DNA from: Fibrobacter sp.
GTDB lineage: Bacteria; Fibrobacterota; Fibrobacteria; Fibrobacterales; Fibrobacteraceae
Assembly (NCBI GenBank): GCA_024398875.1
Contig: JAKSIJ010000013.1
Location: 1 to 64,000 of the forward strand
Length of the DNA: 64,000 bases
Direction of reading: 5' to 3'
The position numbers and the translations under genes were made by a program. The notes under the pieces were generated by a model, which searched no databases, was not told where the DNA came from, and worked only from the letters and a program-made list of their open reading frames with translations. This document shows, piece after piece, positions 17,740 to 23,808 of this stretch. Positions within the stretch are counted from its first letter, which is position 1; every line of letters begins with the position of its first letter.

Positions 17740-18156
17740 TCATTTGAACGAGATTTCAAGTTTTTTCCCGATGTAGTTGGCAATTCGGTGTAGCATTTTG
17801 ACGGAAAGGTTTGCGGAAGGATCTTCAAGCCTTTGGTATGCCTGGGGCTGCATGCCCATTTCCTTTGCTGCGATACTTTGTGGCTTTGCTCCTCTGTATG
17901 CCGCGAGCGTTAACGCCACCGCCAATTCCGGGTCCACGTCGATAGAATACAGGCCTTTTGAATGGTTTGGTTTAGTTTTGCTTGCAGGAAGGGGCTCTCC
18001 GTCAAAAACGTTCCTTAAAGTCAATTCAAGAGCGTCTTTGGCCATCAGTAAGGCTTCTTCCAGGGAGTCTCCTTCTGAAAAACATCCTTCAATGTCTGGA
18101 AATTCCACGGAAAATCCGCCGTCTTTTTCTTTGGTAAGTTTAGCCGTATAATGCAT
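17740..18156 (-). CDS. hicB: HicB-type antitoxin with C-terminal helix-turn-helix, no HicA partner
   Basis: A 138-residue protein. Residues 1-55 are a HicB RNase-H-like fold (HYTAKLTKEKDGGFSVEFPD, GCFSEGDSLEEALLMAKDAL). Residues about 80-135 are a Cro/CI-like helix-turn-helix (GAKPQSIAAKEMGMQPQAYQ). HicB proteins neutralise the mRNA-cleaving HicA toxin and repress the operon, but no hicA is found on either side. The start codon lies 3 bases beyond repeat copy A, whose complementary strand supplies an AGGG-type ribosome site. It is the last intact gene of the repeat-separated series. Confidence 0.85.
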   Translation of the reverse strand: MHYTAKLTKEKDGGFSVEFPDIEGCFSEGDSLEEALLMAKDALELTLRNVFDGEPLPASKTKPNHSKGLYSIDVDPELAVALTLAAYRGAKPQSIAAKEMGMQPQAYQRLEDPSANLSVKMLHRIANYIGKKLEISFK

Positions 18157-18159
18157 GTT

Positions 18160-18195
18160 GTTTTCCCTGTGTTCAAAAAGAGCCCCTATAAGATA
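18160..18195 (+). repeat. Repeat copy A
   Basis: 36 nt, differing from copy B at three positions (8, 9 and 11). It ends 3 bases before the hicB start codon when read on the minus strand. Confidence 0.85.
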
Positions 18196-18228
18196 AAAGA
18201 CATAACCATAATTTAAGTTATGTCTTTT
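18195..18228. terminator. Bidirectional terminator abutting repeat A
   Basis: A perfect 12-bp inverted repeat, AAAAGACATAAC at 18195-18206 and GTTATGTCTTTT at 18217-18228, with T runs on both strands. It would stop transcription of the membrane-protein gene that ends at 18260. Its first base is the last base of repeat A. Confidence 0.75.
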
Positions 18229-18259
18229 TCAAAAAAACATATATCGTCACATAATTTAA

Positions 18260-18703
18260 TCACGGAGGAGGAATCGTATAAAAAGCAGGACATTTAGACG
18301 GATCTTTTGCCTCTTCACTCATAATTACAAATATAAATATCACAAAAGAAACCGGTATATTTACAATCGACATGACTAAAACAACATTCACCACATCAAA
18401 AGCAAACCAACAAAAAACACAAACACACAAAGAAAAAATAAAGTTGTAAGCGGAAGCTAATGGAGCGTAACTTGTCTTTTCAGACAAATATCCAAATACA
18501 TACCCATAAAACGGTACCAAGGAGAACACCCAAACCAAGAAATTATCGGTATAAAGAGGGCTTAAAATTCCGGTCCAGAAAAGAATAAACGGAACAACAA
18601 GACCAAGGACAACACCCTTGCGGTCTTCAATTTTAAGATTCAATGTCATTTTTCCGTTTCTCATACCATAAATATACATACAAAAAATGTCATAAGTTGT
18701 CAA
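18260..18703 (-). CDS. Small multi-pass membrane protein (cassette between repeats A and B)
   Basis: A 147-residue hydrophobic protein with about four membrane segments (VVLGLVVPFILFWTGILSPL, FLVWVFSLVPFYGYVFG, AYNFIFSLCVCVFCWFAFDV, VLVMSIVNIPVSFVIFIFVI). The proposed start is a TTG at 18703 that directly touches repeat B; the repeat gives GAGG five bases before it. A longer frame reading through the repeat is unlikely. ATG codons nine and more codons later are alternatives. Composition is AT-rich compared with the host genes. Function unknown; immunity or effector roles are only speculation. Confidence 0.6.
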   Translation of the reverse strand: MTTYDIFCMYIYGMRNGKMTLNLKIEDRKGVVLGLVVPFILFWTGILSPLYTDNFLVWVFSLVPFYGYVFGYLSEKTSYAPLASAYNFIFSLCVCVFCWFAFDVVNVVLVMSIVNIPVSFVIFIFVIMSEEAKDPSKCPAFYTIPPP

Positions 18704-18739
18704 GTTTTCCTCGGGTTCAAAAAGAGCCCCTATAAGATA
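18704..18739 (+). repeat. Repeat copy B
   Basis: 36 nt, identical to copy C. The minus strand reads into the membrane-protein gene; the plus side abuts the truncated frame at 18740. Confidence 0.9.
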
Positions 18740-18964
18740 AAGGGAAACATTCGTCAAAGACAAAAACTATTTGAATTTCTTGAATTACAGGATTCTTCAA
18801 AGGATGGAAATGGATTTCAAGAATTAACGGAACCTATTTTGAAAAGCCGCTTTTTCACCAAAGTCGGTAGAAAAGAATGTGTTGATTTCTTGATTGACAT
18901 AAAAAAATTAAAAAGCTCCCATAAATTCAGGGAGCTAATAGGATTCTTAAACACAAGGATATAA
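18740..18964 (+). pseudogene. 5'-truncated gene fragment X1
   Basis: An open frame of 74 codons that runs out of repeat B without a start codon and ends at 18964. Its tail (FLIDIKKLKSSHKFRELIGF) is homologous to fragment X2 at 19524-19628, with many synonymous differences, so both derive from a real gene. The DNA near 18914-18936 also forms a hairpin (AGCTCCC with GGGAGCT) followed on the minus strand by a T run. That hairpin would terminate the convergent 75-aa gene. Confidence 0.55.
18914..18936 (-). terminator. Terminator of the 75-aa gene, inside fragment X1
   Basis: AGCTCCC at 18914-18920 and GGGAGCT at 18930-18936, followed on the minus strand by TTTTTAATTTTTTT. The same structure is conserved in the second paralogous unit at about 19579-19600. 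Confidence 0.6.
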
Positions 18965-18980
18965 GTAATGACAGTTATTT

Positions 18981-19208
18981 CTAACCGCCACGTAATTTTT
19001 TCCAATAAGGGTTTTCCTTGTCAAACAATTCCTTTTCATCTTTAGTGAAATTTTTAGGATAATCACCGAAAATAAACAAAATTTTTTTCTTGTCAAAAGA
19101 CACGGCTTCAGATCCAAATTCATCCTCGAATTCAACCCACCAGATCTTATCCCCTTCATGCTTCTTATAAAACTCGAACTTTCTCGTCTCTTTGTCAACC
19201 GTAATCAT
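18981..19208 (-). CDS. 75-aa protein, paralogue 1 of a small charged family
   Basis: Starts MITVDKETRKFEFYKKHEGD and contains FDKKKILFIFGDYPKNFT and ELFDKENPYWKKLRGG. It is a close paralogue of the 77-aa protein at 19642-19875. It is highly charged with no signal or membrane segment. It has an AGAGG ribosome site and a consensus-like promoter (see 19226-19254) rather than a repeat upstream. A phage gene fragment lies divergently behind it. The FDKEN-PYW ending resembles small uncharacterised families; no function can be assigned. Confidence 0.75.
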   Translation of the reverse strand: MITVDKETRKFEFYKKHEGDKIWWVEFEDEFGSEAVSFDKKKILFIFGDYPKNFTKDEKELFDKENPYWKKLRGG

Positions 19209-19225
19209 ACTTAACCTCTCCCTCT

Positions 19226-19254
19226 AATATACCTCTTTTCCCAAGGAAATGCAA
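19226..19254 (-). promoter_or_regulatory. Promoter of the 75-aa gene
   Basis: On the minus strand, a -35 TTGCAT (complement of 19249-19254) and -10 TATATT (complement of 19226-19231), separated by 17 bases. It ends 17 bases before the start codon. Confidence 0.6.
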
Positions 19255-19258
19255 CCCC

Positions 19259-19491
19259 ATGGCAGATATCATCAACGCAACCATAGACGACAAACAGTTC
19301 GAAGTGTATGTCATGATGATGAAGGAGCGCTCCGAGAACCTGAAGCCGGTGCTCACCGCTGCCGGTAATCTTGCCGTGAAAAGCGTAAAACAAAACTTCC
19401 GCGAAGGTGGCCGCCCTGAACGCTGGATTCCATCCAACAAGCCGAAGGGTAAAACTCTCGTCGGAACGGGAGCACTCCAACGTGGAATACA
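19259..19491 (+). pseudogene. 3'-truncated phage virion-morphogenesis (Mu gpG-like) fragment
   Basis: 77 codons from MADIINATIDDKQFEVYVMM. The pattern LKPVLTAAGNLAVKSVKQNF, then GRPERWIPSNKPKG and LVGTGALQRGIQF, matches the N-terminal part of phage tail-completion/virion-morphogenesis proteins. The gene is cut exactly where repeat C begins at 19492; the frame reads 12 codons into the repeat and stops. The rest of the phage is absent, so this is a captured or leftover fragment. Confidence 0.65.
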
Positions 19492-19527
19492 GTTTTCCTC
19501 GGGTTCAAAAAGAGCCCCTATAAGATA
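19492..19527 (+). repeat. Repeat copy C
   Basis: 36 nt, identical to copy B 752 bases away. It is bounded on the left by a cut phage gene and on the right by truncated fragment X2. Confidence 0.9.
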
Positions 19528-19628
19528 GAAGAAAGCTAGAAAGTATTGACGTTCTTATAGATATAGAAAAATTAAAAGACTCCCCGAAATTCAGGGAGTT
19601 GCTCGGATTTTTTAACACAAAGAGGTAG
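19528..19628 (+). pseudogene. 5'-truncated gene fragment X2
   Basis: About 34 codons in frame, beginning inside the end of repeat C after an in-frame TAA, so no start exists. VLIDIEKLKDSPKFRELLGF then FNTKR and stop match fragment X1. It is cut at a different point of the gene than X1. It contains the ACTCCC/GGGAGT hairpin that, on the minus strand, serves as terminator for the 77-aa gene. Confidence 0.5.
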
Positions 19629-19641
19629 CTTATTTCAAGAA

Positions 19642-19875
19642 TTATTTCTCTTTACCAAATTTTTTTGCCCAATATGGATTTTCTTTGTCAAACAAATCTT
19701 TTTCCTCTTTGGTGAAATTCTTTGGATAGTCTCCAAACAAGAATAAAATTTTCTTCTTATCAAAAGAAACAGCATGGCATCCAACAATACCGAAATAGTC
19801 AAGATGCCAAATTTTATCCCCTTCATGCTTCTTATAAAACTCGAACTTTCTCGTTTCTTTGTCAACCGTAATCAT
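19642..19875 (-). CDS. 77-aa protein, paralogue 2 of a small charged family
   Basis: Starts MITVDKETRKFEFYKKHEGD like its paralogue at 18981-19208. It diverges in the middle (HLDYFGIVGCHAV) and ends ELFDKEN-type (DLFDKENPYWAKKFGKEK). The ATG lies 2 bases beyond repeat D, whose complement gives GAGG seven bases upstream. Unlike paralogue 1 it has no separate leader region, so the repeat appears to have replaced it. Function unknown. Confidence 0.75.
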   Translation of the reverse strand: MITVDKETRKFEFYKKHEGDKIWHLDYFGIVGCHAVSFDKKKILFLFGDYPKNFTKEEKDLFDKENPYWAKKFGKEK

Positions 19876-19877
19876 GC

Positions 19878-19913
19878 GTTTTCCTCGGGTTTAAAAAGAG
19901 CCCCTATAAGATG
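19878..19913 (+). repeat. Repeat copy D
   Basis: 36 nt, two differences from copy B (positions 15 and 36). It abuts the 77-aa gene start on the minus strand. Confidence 0.85.
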
Positions 19914-19977
19914 AAAAAATCAAAAATTCCGCAGTTGTGGAAAAAACTGAGGAACTTTTGAAATTTAGAAAAAGAGG

Positions 19978-20427
19978 CTATTTCATTCCTAATGGATATA
20001 CGCCTGAACGAGTAAGTATGTATTTGGCGTTTACATCTTCATTCAGTGTACTATAAACCCAAACAGGACAATCTAAGGATACGACTGGTGTTTTTTCGTT
20101 TTCAATAAGCTCTATTTTTAGCGTGTCTTTTATAGCGTAGACTCCGATTGATTTTACATTATCTTTTGAGCAAAGTAAGTACGAAGGAAATGTAAAACGA
20201 GCTTTCTTACCATCGCTACTAATAAAGACAGTGTCGATGCTAGCATGGTATTCAGTTTCTGCGCGATCTATAATACAGTTTGTTATTGAATCCAGCGATA
20301 GAGTTTGTTCATCGTAATTAAGGGATGTGTCATAGTGAAAAATCTCCCCTGAATATGATTCACTAGAATCATCTGAGCAAGCAACGAAAGAAAGGACAAA
20401 TATTAAAAAAGATAGAAAGATTTTCAT
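19978..20427 (-). CDS. Small lipoprotein (cassette between repeats D and E)
   Basis: A 149-residue protein with signal peptide MKIFLSFLIFVLSFVAC; the Cys at residue 17 is the likely lipidation site, followed by DDSSES. The rest looks like a beta-rich domain with paired cysteines (NCIIDRAETEYHASIDTVFI, LLCSKDN, LDCPVWVY). An AAGGAG site precedes the ATG. The start lies 34 bases from repeat E. It has the general form of Fibrobacter surface lipoproteins; no family is recognised. Confidence 0.65.
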   Translation of the reverse strand: MKIFLSFLIFVLSFVACSDDSSESYSGEIFHYDTSLNYDEQTLSLDSITNCIIDRAETEYHASIDTVFISSDGKKARFTFPSYLLCSKDNVKSIGVYAIKDTLKIELIENEKTPVVSLDCPVWVYSTLNEDVNAKYILTRSGVYPLGMK

Positions 20428-20461
20428 AAACTGCTCCTTTTATTTGCAGGGTGTACTATAG

Positions 20462-20497
20462 GTTTTCCTCGTGTTCAAAAATAGCCCCTATAAGACG
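20462..20497 (+). repeat. Repeat copy E (cas-proximal, most diverged of A-E)
   Basis: 36 nt with four differences from copy B (positions 11, 21, 35 and 36). It lies 58 bases from the cas2 stop. In ordinary arrays the end most distant from new insertions tends to decay, so the leader could be on the other side; this cannot be settled here. Confidence 0.8.
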
Positions 20498-20555
20498 TCC
20501 TTTGCCAATCTACCTTATTTTATGCGGTTTTGCAAGCGATTTGCCGTTGAAAAAA

Positions 20556-20867
20556 TCAGAAAAATTCGATGAAATCTTTACTTTTTGGCCAAATTTTGGG
20601 CGGCTTAGTGCTTCCAAAATGGCTGTAGATTTCGTTGAATTCCCTGTCTGCCATGCCGAACAGGCAGATTGTTGACCGGGGGCAAATCATCGTGGCGATT
20701 CTCGCCTTGTGCATGTTCCCGTTTTTGATGGTGGTGCAATACCTGGCGTACATGCCTCGCTGGATTTTTGAAAAGCCGTCTTTTTCGAATTCCGCTACGA
20801 AGTCAGACATGTTTTTACGACCGCTCCTGCAATGTCTTGGAAAGTCGAATACTGCTACTATCCACAT
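20556..20867 (-). CDS. cas2: CRISPR-associated protein Cas2
   Basis: A 103-residue protein. It starts MWIVAVFDFPRHC, with the conserved Asp8 after the first strand, then DGFSKIQRGMYARYC and TICLFGMADREFNEIY, which form the ferredoxin-like fold of Cas2. Cas2 dimers hold two Cas1 dimers together during spacer integration. The start overlaps the 3' end of cas1 by 10 bases; a longer frame beginning at 20945 would lie inside cas1 and is rejected. The sequence type fits type II systems. Confidence 0.85.
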   Translation of the reverse strand: MWIVAVFDFPRHCRSGRKNMSDFVAEFEKDGFSKIQRGMYARYCTTIKNGNMHKARIATMICPRSTICLFGMADREFNEIYSHFGSTKPPKIWPKSKDFIEFF

Positions 20868-21751
20868 ATAACTCTCGGATAGGTGTGCGCCTTGGTTTCG
20901 CCTGCGGAAAATTTTGCCACGGATGCGGCTGTGTAGGTGAGGCATGTTCCCAACTGGACCATTTGTTCTCCGAATGGAATTTCCGTGTAAAAAATTTCCA
21001 GGAAGGCGTGCTTGACATCTTTCGTCAGCTTGCGCTGTTTTTGCCCCATAAGTCGGATTACGACCTGGTCAACAAATGGTCGGTACGGTTCCATGATGTC
21101 GTCGGCCAGCGGAAAAGCGTCGTAGTAGTTGCGGTGGAATATTCCCAAGGCGGGGAGGAGTCCGCTTCCCATGAGGGCGCGTGCGGTTGCTGCCCGCAGT
21201 ATCGTGTAGCCATAGTTCAGAAAATTGTTTGGGTATTCTCCGAAACGGTCGCGGACGAATCCTTTACCCATGAGCTCTTTCCAGTAGATTTGTGCGGCGT
21301 GTCCTTCGCAGTTTGTCGTATCGCCGCTGCGGACGTTGTTTACATAGCGGTTTAGTTTGTTTGAGTTCTTGCCAAGTGATTCCAGCAGTTGCGACTGATT
21401 TCGAATTTTCGTTTCCACGACATTTTTCCACATCTGTTTTTTTGTGGGCTCGCTCGCCTCTAGTTGCAGGCGGAAGTATTTTTCTTGCTTGCAATTTGCG
21501 TCAAGGTTCATGAGCATGGAGGCCGGCATGTGCTTTTGGTCGCAAAAGACCACGGCCACATTGTTTTCGGCGAGTTCTCCCAGCAGCGGGATTGTCATGC
21601 TCACGGAATGGTTGTCCACGAGAATCATGGCGATGTCCTCGATGGCGCGGAAATGTTCATGCTCAGGATTGTCTTTGTAGGAGATGTTCATTTGCCCGTT
21701 TTTCAACGACAGTTGAACGGCGTTTTCGAAAATAAGGGTTTGCTTTGGCAT
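20858..21751 (-). CDS. cas1: CRISPR integrase Cas1 (type II-like)
   Basis: A 297-residue Cas1. The metal-binding catalytic residues are intact: Glu149 (NCEGHAAQIYW), His206 (GIFHRNYYDAF) and Glu221 (ADDIMEPYRPF). These closely match positions known from type II Cas1. NYGYTILRA is also typical. It has an AAGGAG site five bases before the ATG. No cas9, csn2 or cas4 lies upstream; the next gene is an acyl-CoA ligase. It is thus an intact adaptation pair without effector in the window. Confidence 0.95.
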   Translation of the reverse strand: MPKQTLIFENAVQLSLKNGQMNISYKDNPEHEHFRAIEDIAMILVDNHSVSMTIPLLGELAENNVAVVFCDQKHMPASMLMNLDANCKQEKYFRLQLEASEPTKKQMWKNVVETKIRNQSQLLESLGKNSNKLNRYVNNVRSGDTTNCEGHAAQIYWKELMGKGFVRDRFGEYPNNFLNYGYTILRAATARALMGSGLLPALGIFHRNYYDAFPLADDIMEPYRPFVDQVVIRLMGQKQRKLTKDVKHAFLEIFYTEIPFGEQMVQLGTCLTYTAASVAKFSAGETKAHTYPRVICG

Positions 21752-21904
21752 GGAGGCTCCTTGAACATGCTTTAAATACAGATTTCCTGTCTTCAGGCTC
21801 GGTGAAAATTTGAATTAAAAATCGATAAGATTTTAGGACTTATGACAGAAAATGCAAGTATAATTTTAATAAAGTGATGGAAAGTGCAGGTATAACTCTG
21901 CACT
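21752..21904. other. Intergenic region upstream of cas1
   Basis: 153 bases where cas9 would be expected in a type II operon. It is AT-rich, with the direct repeats TGCAAGTATAA (about 21853) and TGCAGGTATAA (about 21885). No anti-repeat matching the 36-nt repeat was seen, so no tracrRNA is proposed. It presumably holds the cas1 promoter. Confidence 0.45.
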
Positions 21905-21906
21905 TT
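21881..21906. repeat. Hairpin upstream of cas operon
   Basis: AAAGTGCAG at 21881-21889 and CTGCACTTT at 21898-21906 are perfectly complementary. It overlaps the stop of the small membrane peptide gene. It may end the acyl-CoA ligase transcript, although no long T run follows. Confidence 0.5.
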
Positions 21907-22003
21907 ACTTACGCGCGTGCTTCTTGCGCTTTTGCTTATATGCGACGGCGAACATCACGAGGATGCCCGCGAGCATCAAGAAAAATCCGTAAATCTTAAG
22001 CAA
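21905..22003 (-). CDS. 32-residue single-span membrane peptide
   Basis: A TTG start overlaps the stop region of the acyl-CoA ligase gene. The product has one hydrophobic segment (IYGFFLMLAGILVMFAVAY) and a strongly basic tail (KQKRKKHARK), so its C-terminus should stay in the cytoplasm. Coupled translation with the ligase is plausible. It is short and could be chance, but the hydrophobic-then-basic pattern is that of real small membrane proteins. Confidence 0.45.
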   Translation of the reverse strand: MLKIYGFFLMLAGILVMFAVAYKQKRKKHARK

Positions 22004-23663
22004 TGCCGTTTTGCTGGGCGATTAAGTCCGCAGCGCCGTACATCTTGCGGAGCTTCGGCTTTTCAATTTTGCCCGTCGGATTGCGAGGAACATCTGCGAA
22101 GATAATCTTACGCGGACGCTTGTAGCGGGGAAGATCCAGGCAGAACTCGTTGACTTGTTCTTCCGTGAGCGTCATCCCTTCCTTGACGGAGATGATGGCC
22201 GCGGCAATCTCACCGAGACGCGGGTCAGGGAGGCCGATTACGGCGACATCCTTGATGGCCGGGTTTGCGCGGAGGTAGTCTTCAATCTGAACGGGGTACA
22301 GATTTTCGCCGCCGGAAATAATGACATCCTTGGCACGGTCTACGAGATAGATGAATCCATCCCTTTCCTCGGCCATGTCGCCCGTGAGAAGCCATCCGTC
22401 GGGTTTGAGGATTTCTTCCGTCGCGGCCTTGTTGTGATAGTATTCCTTCATCACGCCCGGACCTCTTAACGCAAGTTCGCCGACTTCTCCCTTTGCAACT
22501 TCGGTCACACCATCCGATTCCACGATTTTCGCTTCCCAGCCAAATCCGGGCACTCCAATTGCGCCCACATGGTCTGTATTTTCAACGCCGAGGTGTACGG
22601 CGCCGGGGCCAGTGGACTCGGAGAGGCCGTAATTCGTATCGTAGTCGTGATGCGGGAAAATGGATTTCCACCGCTTGATGAGGGCCGGTGGAACCGGTTG
22701 TGCGCCGATGTGCATCAGGCGCCACTGTGCAAGCTGGTAATCGTCAAGCCGGACATCGCCGCGGTCGATTGCGTCGAGGATATCTTGCGCCCAAGGCACT
22801 AACAGCCAGACGATGGAGCATTTTTCTTCACTTACGCAGCGGATGACCCATTCCGGTTTCACACCCTTGAGTAGGACTGCCTTGCCCCCTACATAGAAAC
22901 TGCCAAACCAGTGCATCTTTGCTCCTGTGTGGTAAAGGGGCGGAATGCAGAGGAATACGTCATTCTTTGTTTGTCCGTGATGGGCTTGTTCCACGCGGCA
23001 ACTGTGAAGTAGCGCCTTGTGCTGGAGGACGATTGCTTTTGGGAAGCCTGTCGTTCCGGAGGAGAAATAAATCGCGGCGTCGTCGTCGGGCTTATGGTGA
23101 AATCCAGGTGCCATGGATGAGGCGTAATGCACCAACTTCCCGTAACTTTCTGCAAAACTGGGGCAGTCGTCGCCAACGTAGAGGCGAGCCTTGACGCGAG
23201 GAATCCGGTGCGCAATCTGTTCGACGCGGCCCGTGAATTCTGGTCCGAACACGAGTACGTCGGCATCGGCAAGCTCAAGGCAGTATTTGATTTCATCGGC
23301 AGTGTAGCGGAAGTTCAGGGGCACGGCGAGGCAACCGGCCTTCAGTGCGCCAAAGTATATGGGCAGCCATTCTAGGCAGTTCATCAATAGAATCGCAACC
23401 TTGTCCCCCCGTGTGAGTCCGCGGCTTAAGAGGAAGTTGGCGAAGCGGTTTGCCTTCTCGTTGAACTCTCCCCAGGTGATTTCACTGCGGAATTTTTCAA
23501 TGGGAGAACTTTCAATCAGCGAATATTCGCGCCAGGTCGTTTTGCGGGATTCCAGTTCCTGCGGGTTGATTTCAACGAGAGCGACGTCGTTTGGCCATTC
23601 GCTCGCATTGCGTTCCAAAATCTCGGTGATATTGTCAAAATTGTCCTGCGTCATTTTCGCCAT
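21996..23663 (-). CDS. AMP-dependent acyl-CoA synthetase/ligase
   Basis: A 555-residue ANL-superfamily enzyme that activates a carboxylic acid as acyl-AMP and transfers it to CoA. The ATP-binding loop YFSSGTTGFPK, the NYGLSESTGPG motif, LLTGDMAEERDGFIYLVDR and the C-terminal lysine motif NPTGKIEKPK are present. The substrate cannot be read; a medium- or long-chain fatty acid is likely. Start MAKMTQDN or the Met three codons later. It lies downstream of the symporter on the same strand with a hairpin between. Confidence 0.85.
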   Translation of the reverse strand: MAKMTQDNFDNITEILERNASEWPNDVALVEINPQELESRKTTWREYSLIESSPIEKFRSEITWGEFNEKANRFANFLLSRGLTRGDKVAILLMNCLEWLPIYFGALKAGCLAVPLNFRYTADEIKYCLELADADVLVFGPEFTGRVEQIAHRIPRVKARLYVGDDCPSFAESYGKLVHYASSMAPGFHHKPDDDAAIYFSSGTTGFPKAIVLQHKALLHSCRVEQAHHGQTKNDVFLCIPPLYHTGAKMHWFGSFYVGGKAVLLKGVKPEWVIRCVSEEKCSIVWLLVPWAQDILDAIDRGDVRLDDYQLAQWRLMHIGAQPVPPALIKRWKSIFPHHDYDTNYGLSESTGPGAVHLGVENTDHVGAIGVPGFGWEAKIVESDGVTEVAKGEVGELALRGPGVMKEYYHNKAATEEILKPDGWLLTGDMAEERDGFIYLVDRAKDVIISGGENLYPVQIEDYLRANPAIKDVAVIGLPDPRLGEIAAAIISVKEGMTLTEEQVNEFCLDLPRYKRPRKIIFADVPRNPTGKIEKPKLRKMYGAADLIAQQNGIA

Positions 23664-23713
23664 CCTCTGCTAGTTTCCATACATGTTAAAGTTTTGGTAT
23701 AAAATACAAAACA

Positions 23714-23753
23714 CTTCCCAGAACGTTTTTCCTGTGGGGAAAAACGAGGGAAG
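23714..23753 (-). terminator. Hairpin after the symporter gene
   Basis: Nested stems CTTCCC/GGGAAG (23714-23719, 23748-23753) and CGTTTTTCC/GGAAAAACG (23724-23732, 23738-23746). On the minus strand they are followed by a T-rich stretch. It lies between the symporter and the ligase, so these may be separate transcripts. Confidence 0.6.
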
Positions 23754-23808
23754 AATCTTGTATAATTAGAGGTTGGCTGTCGCACTACAGGTTCAATGCC
23801 TGCATTTC

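Larger units (their letters stand above)
18160..20497 (+). CRISPR. Dispersed CRISPR-like repeat set with gene-sized inserts
   Basis: Five 36-nt repeats (copies A-E) lie next to cas2-cas1. They begin GTTTTCC and end CCCCTATAAGATA or a close variant. Inserts between them are 508, 752, 350 and 548 bases instead of normal ~30-nt spacers. A stem of GGGTTC with GAGCCC (one G-U pair, AAAAA loop) lies in the middle. Repeat length, orientation towards the cas genes and the TATAAGAT end, which resembles the -10 boxes found at repeat ends in type II-C arrays, agree with a type II-C origin. No ordinary spacer is seen. Confidence 0.7.

Noticed and set aside
19211-19480. An 89-codon minus-strand frame beside repeat C
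   Set aside because: It is antisense to the phage virion-morphogenesis fragment, whose plus-strand translation has recognisable family features.
18160-20497. Reading the repeats purely as a family of promoters
   Set aside because: Possible in part, but 36-nt near-identity, the link to cas1-cas2, and genes cut at repeat edges are not explained by promoter conservation alone. Kept as an alternative, not as the main reading.
20556-20945. Longer Cas2 frame starting at 20945
   Set aside because: The first 26 codons lie inside cas1 and do not look like Cas2; the conserved MWIVAVFD start at 20867 is preferred.
21752-21995. A tracrRNA or the end of cas9 upstream of cas1
   Set aside because: No stretch complementary to the repeat and no HNH/RuvC-like frame was found there.
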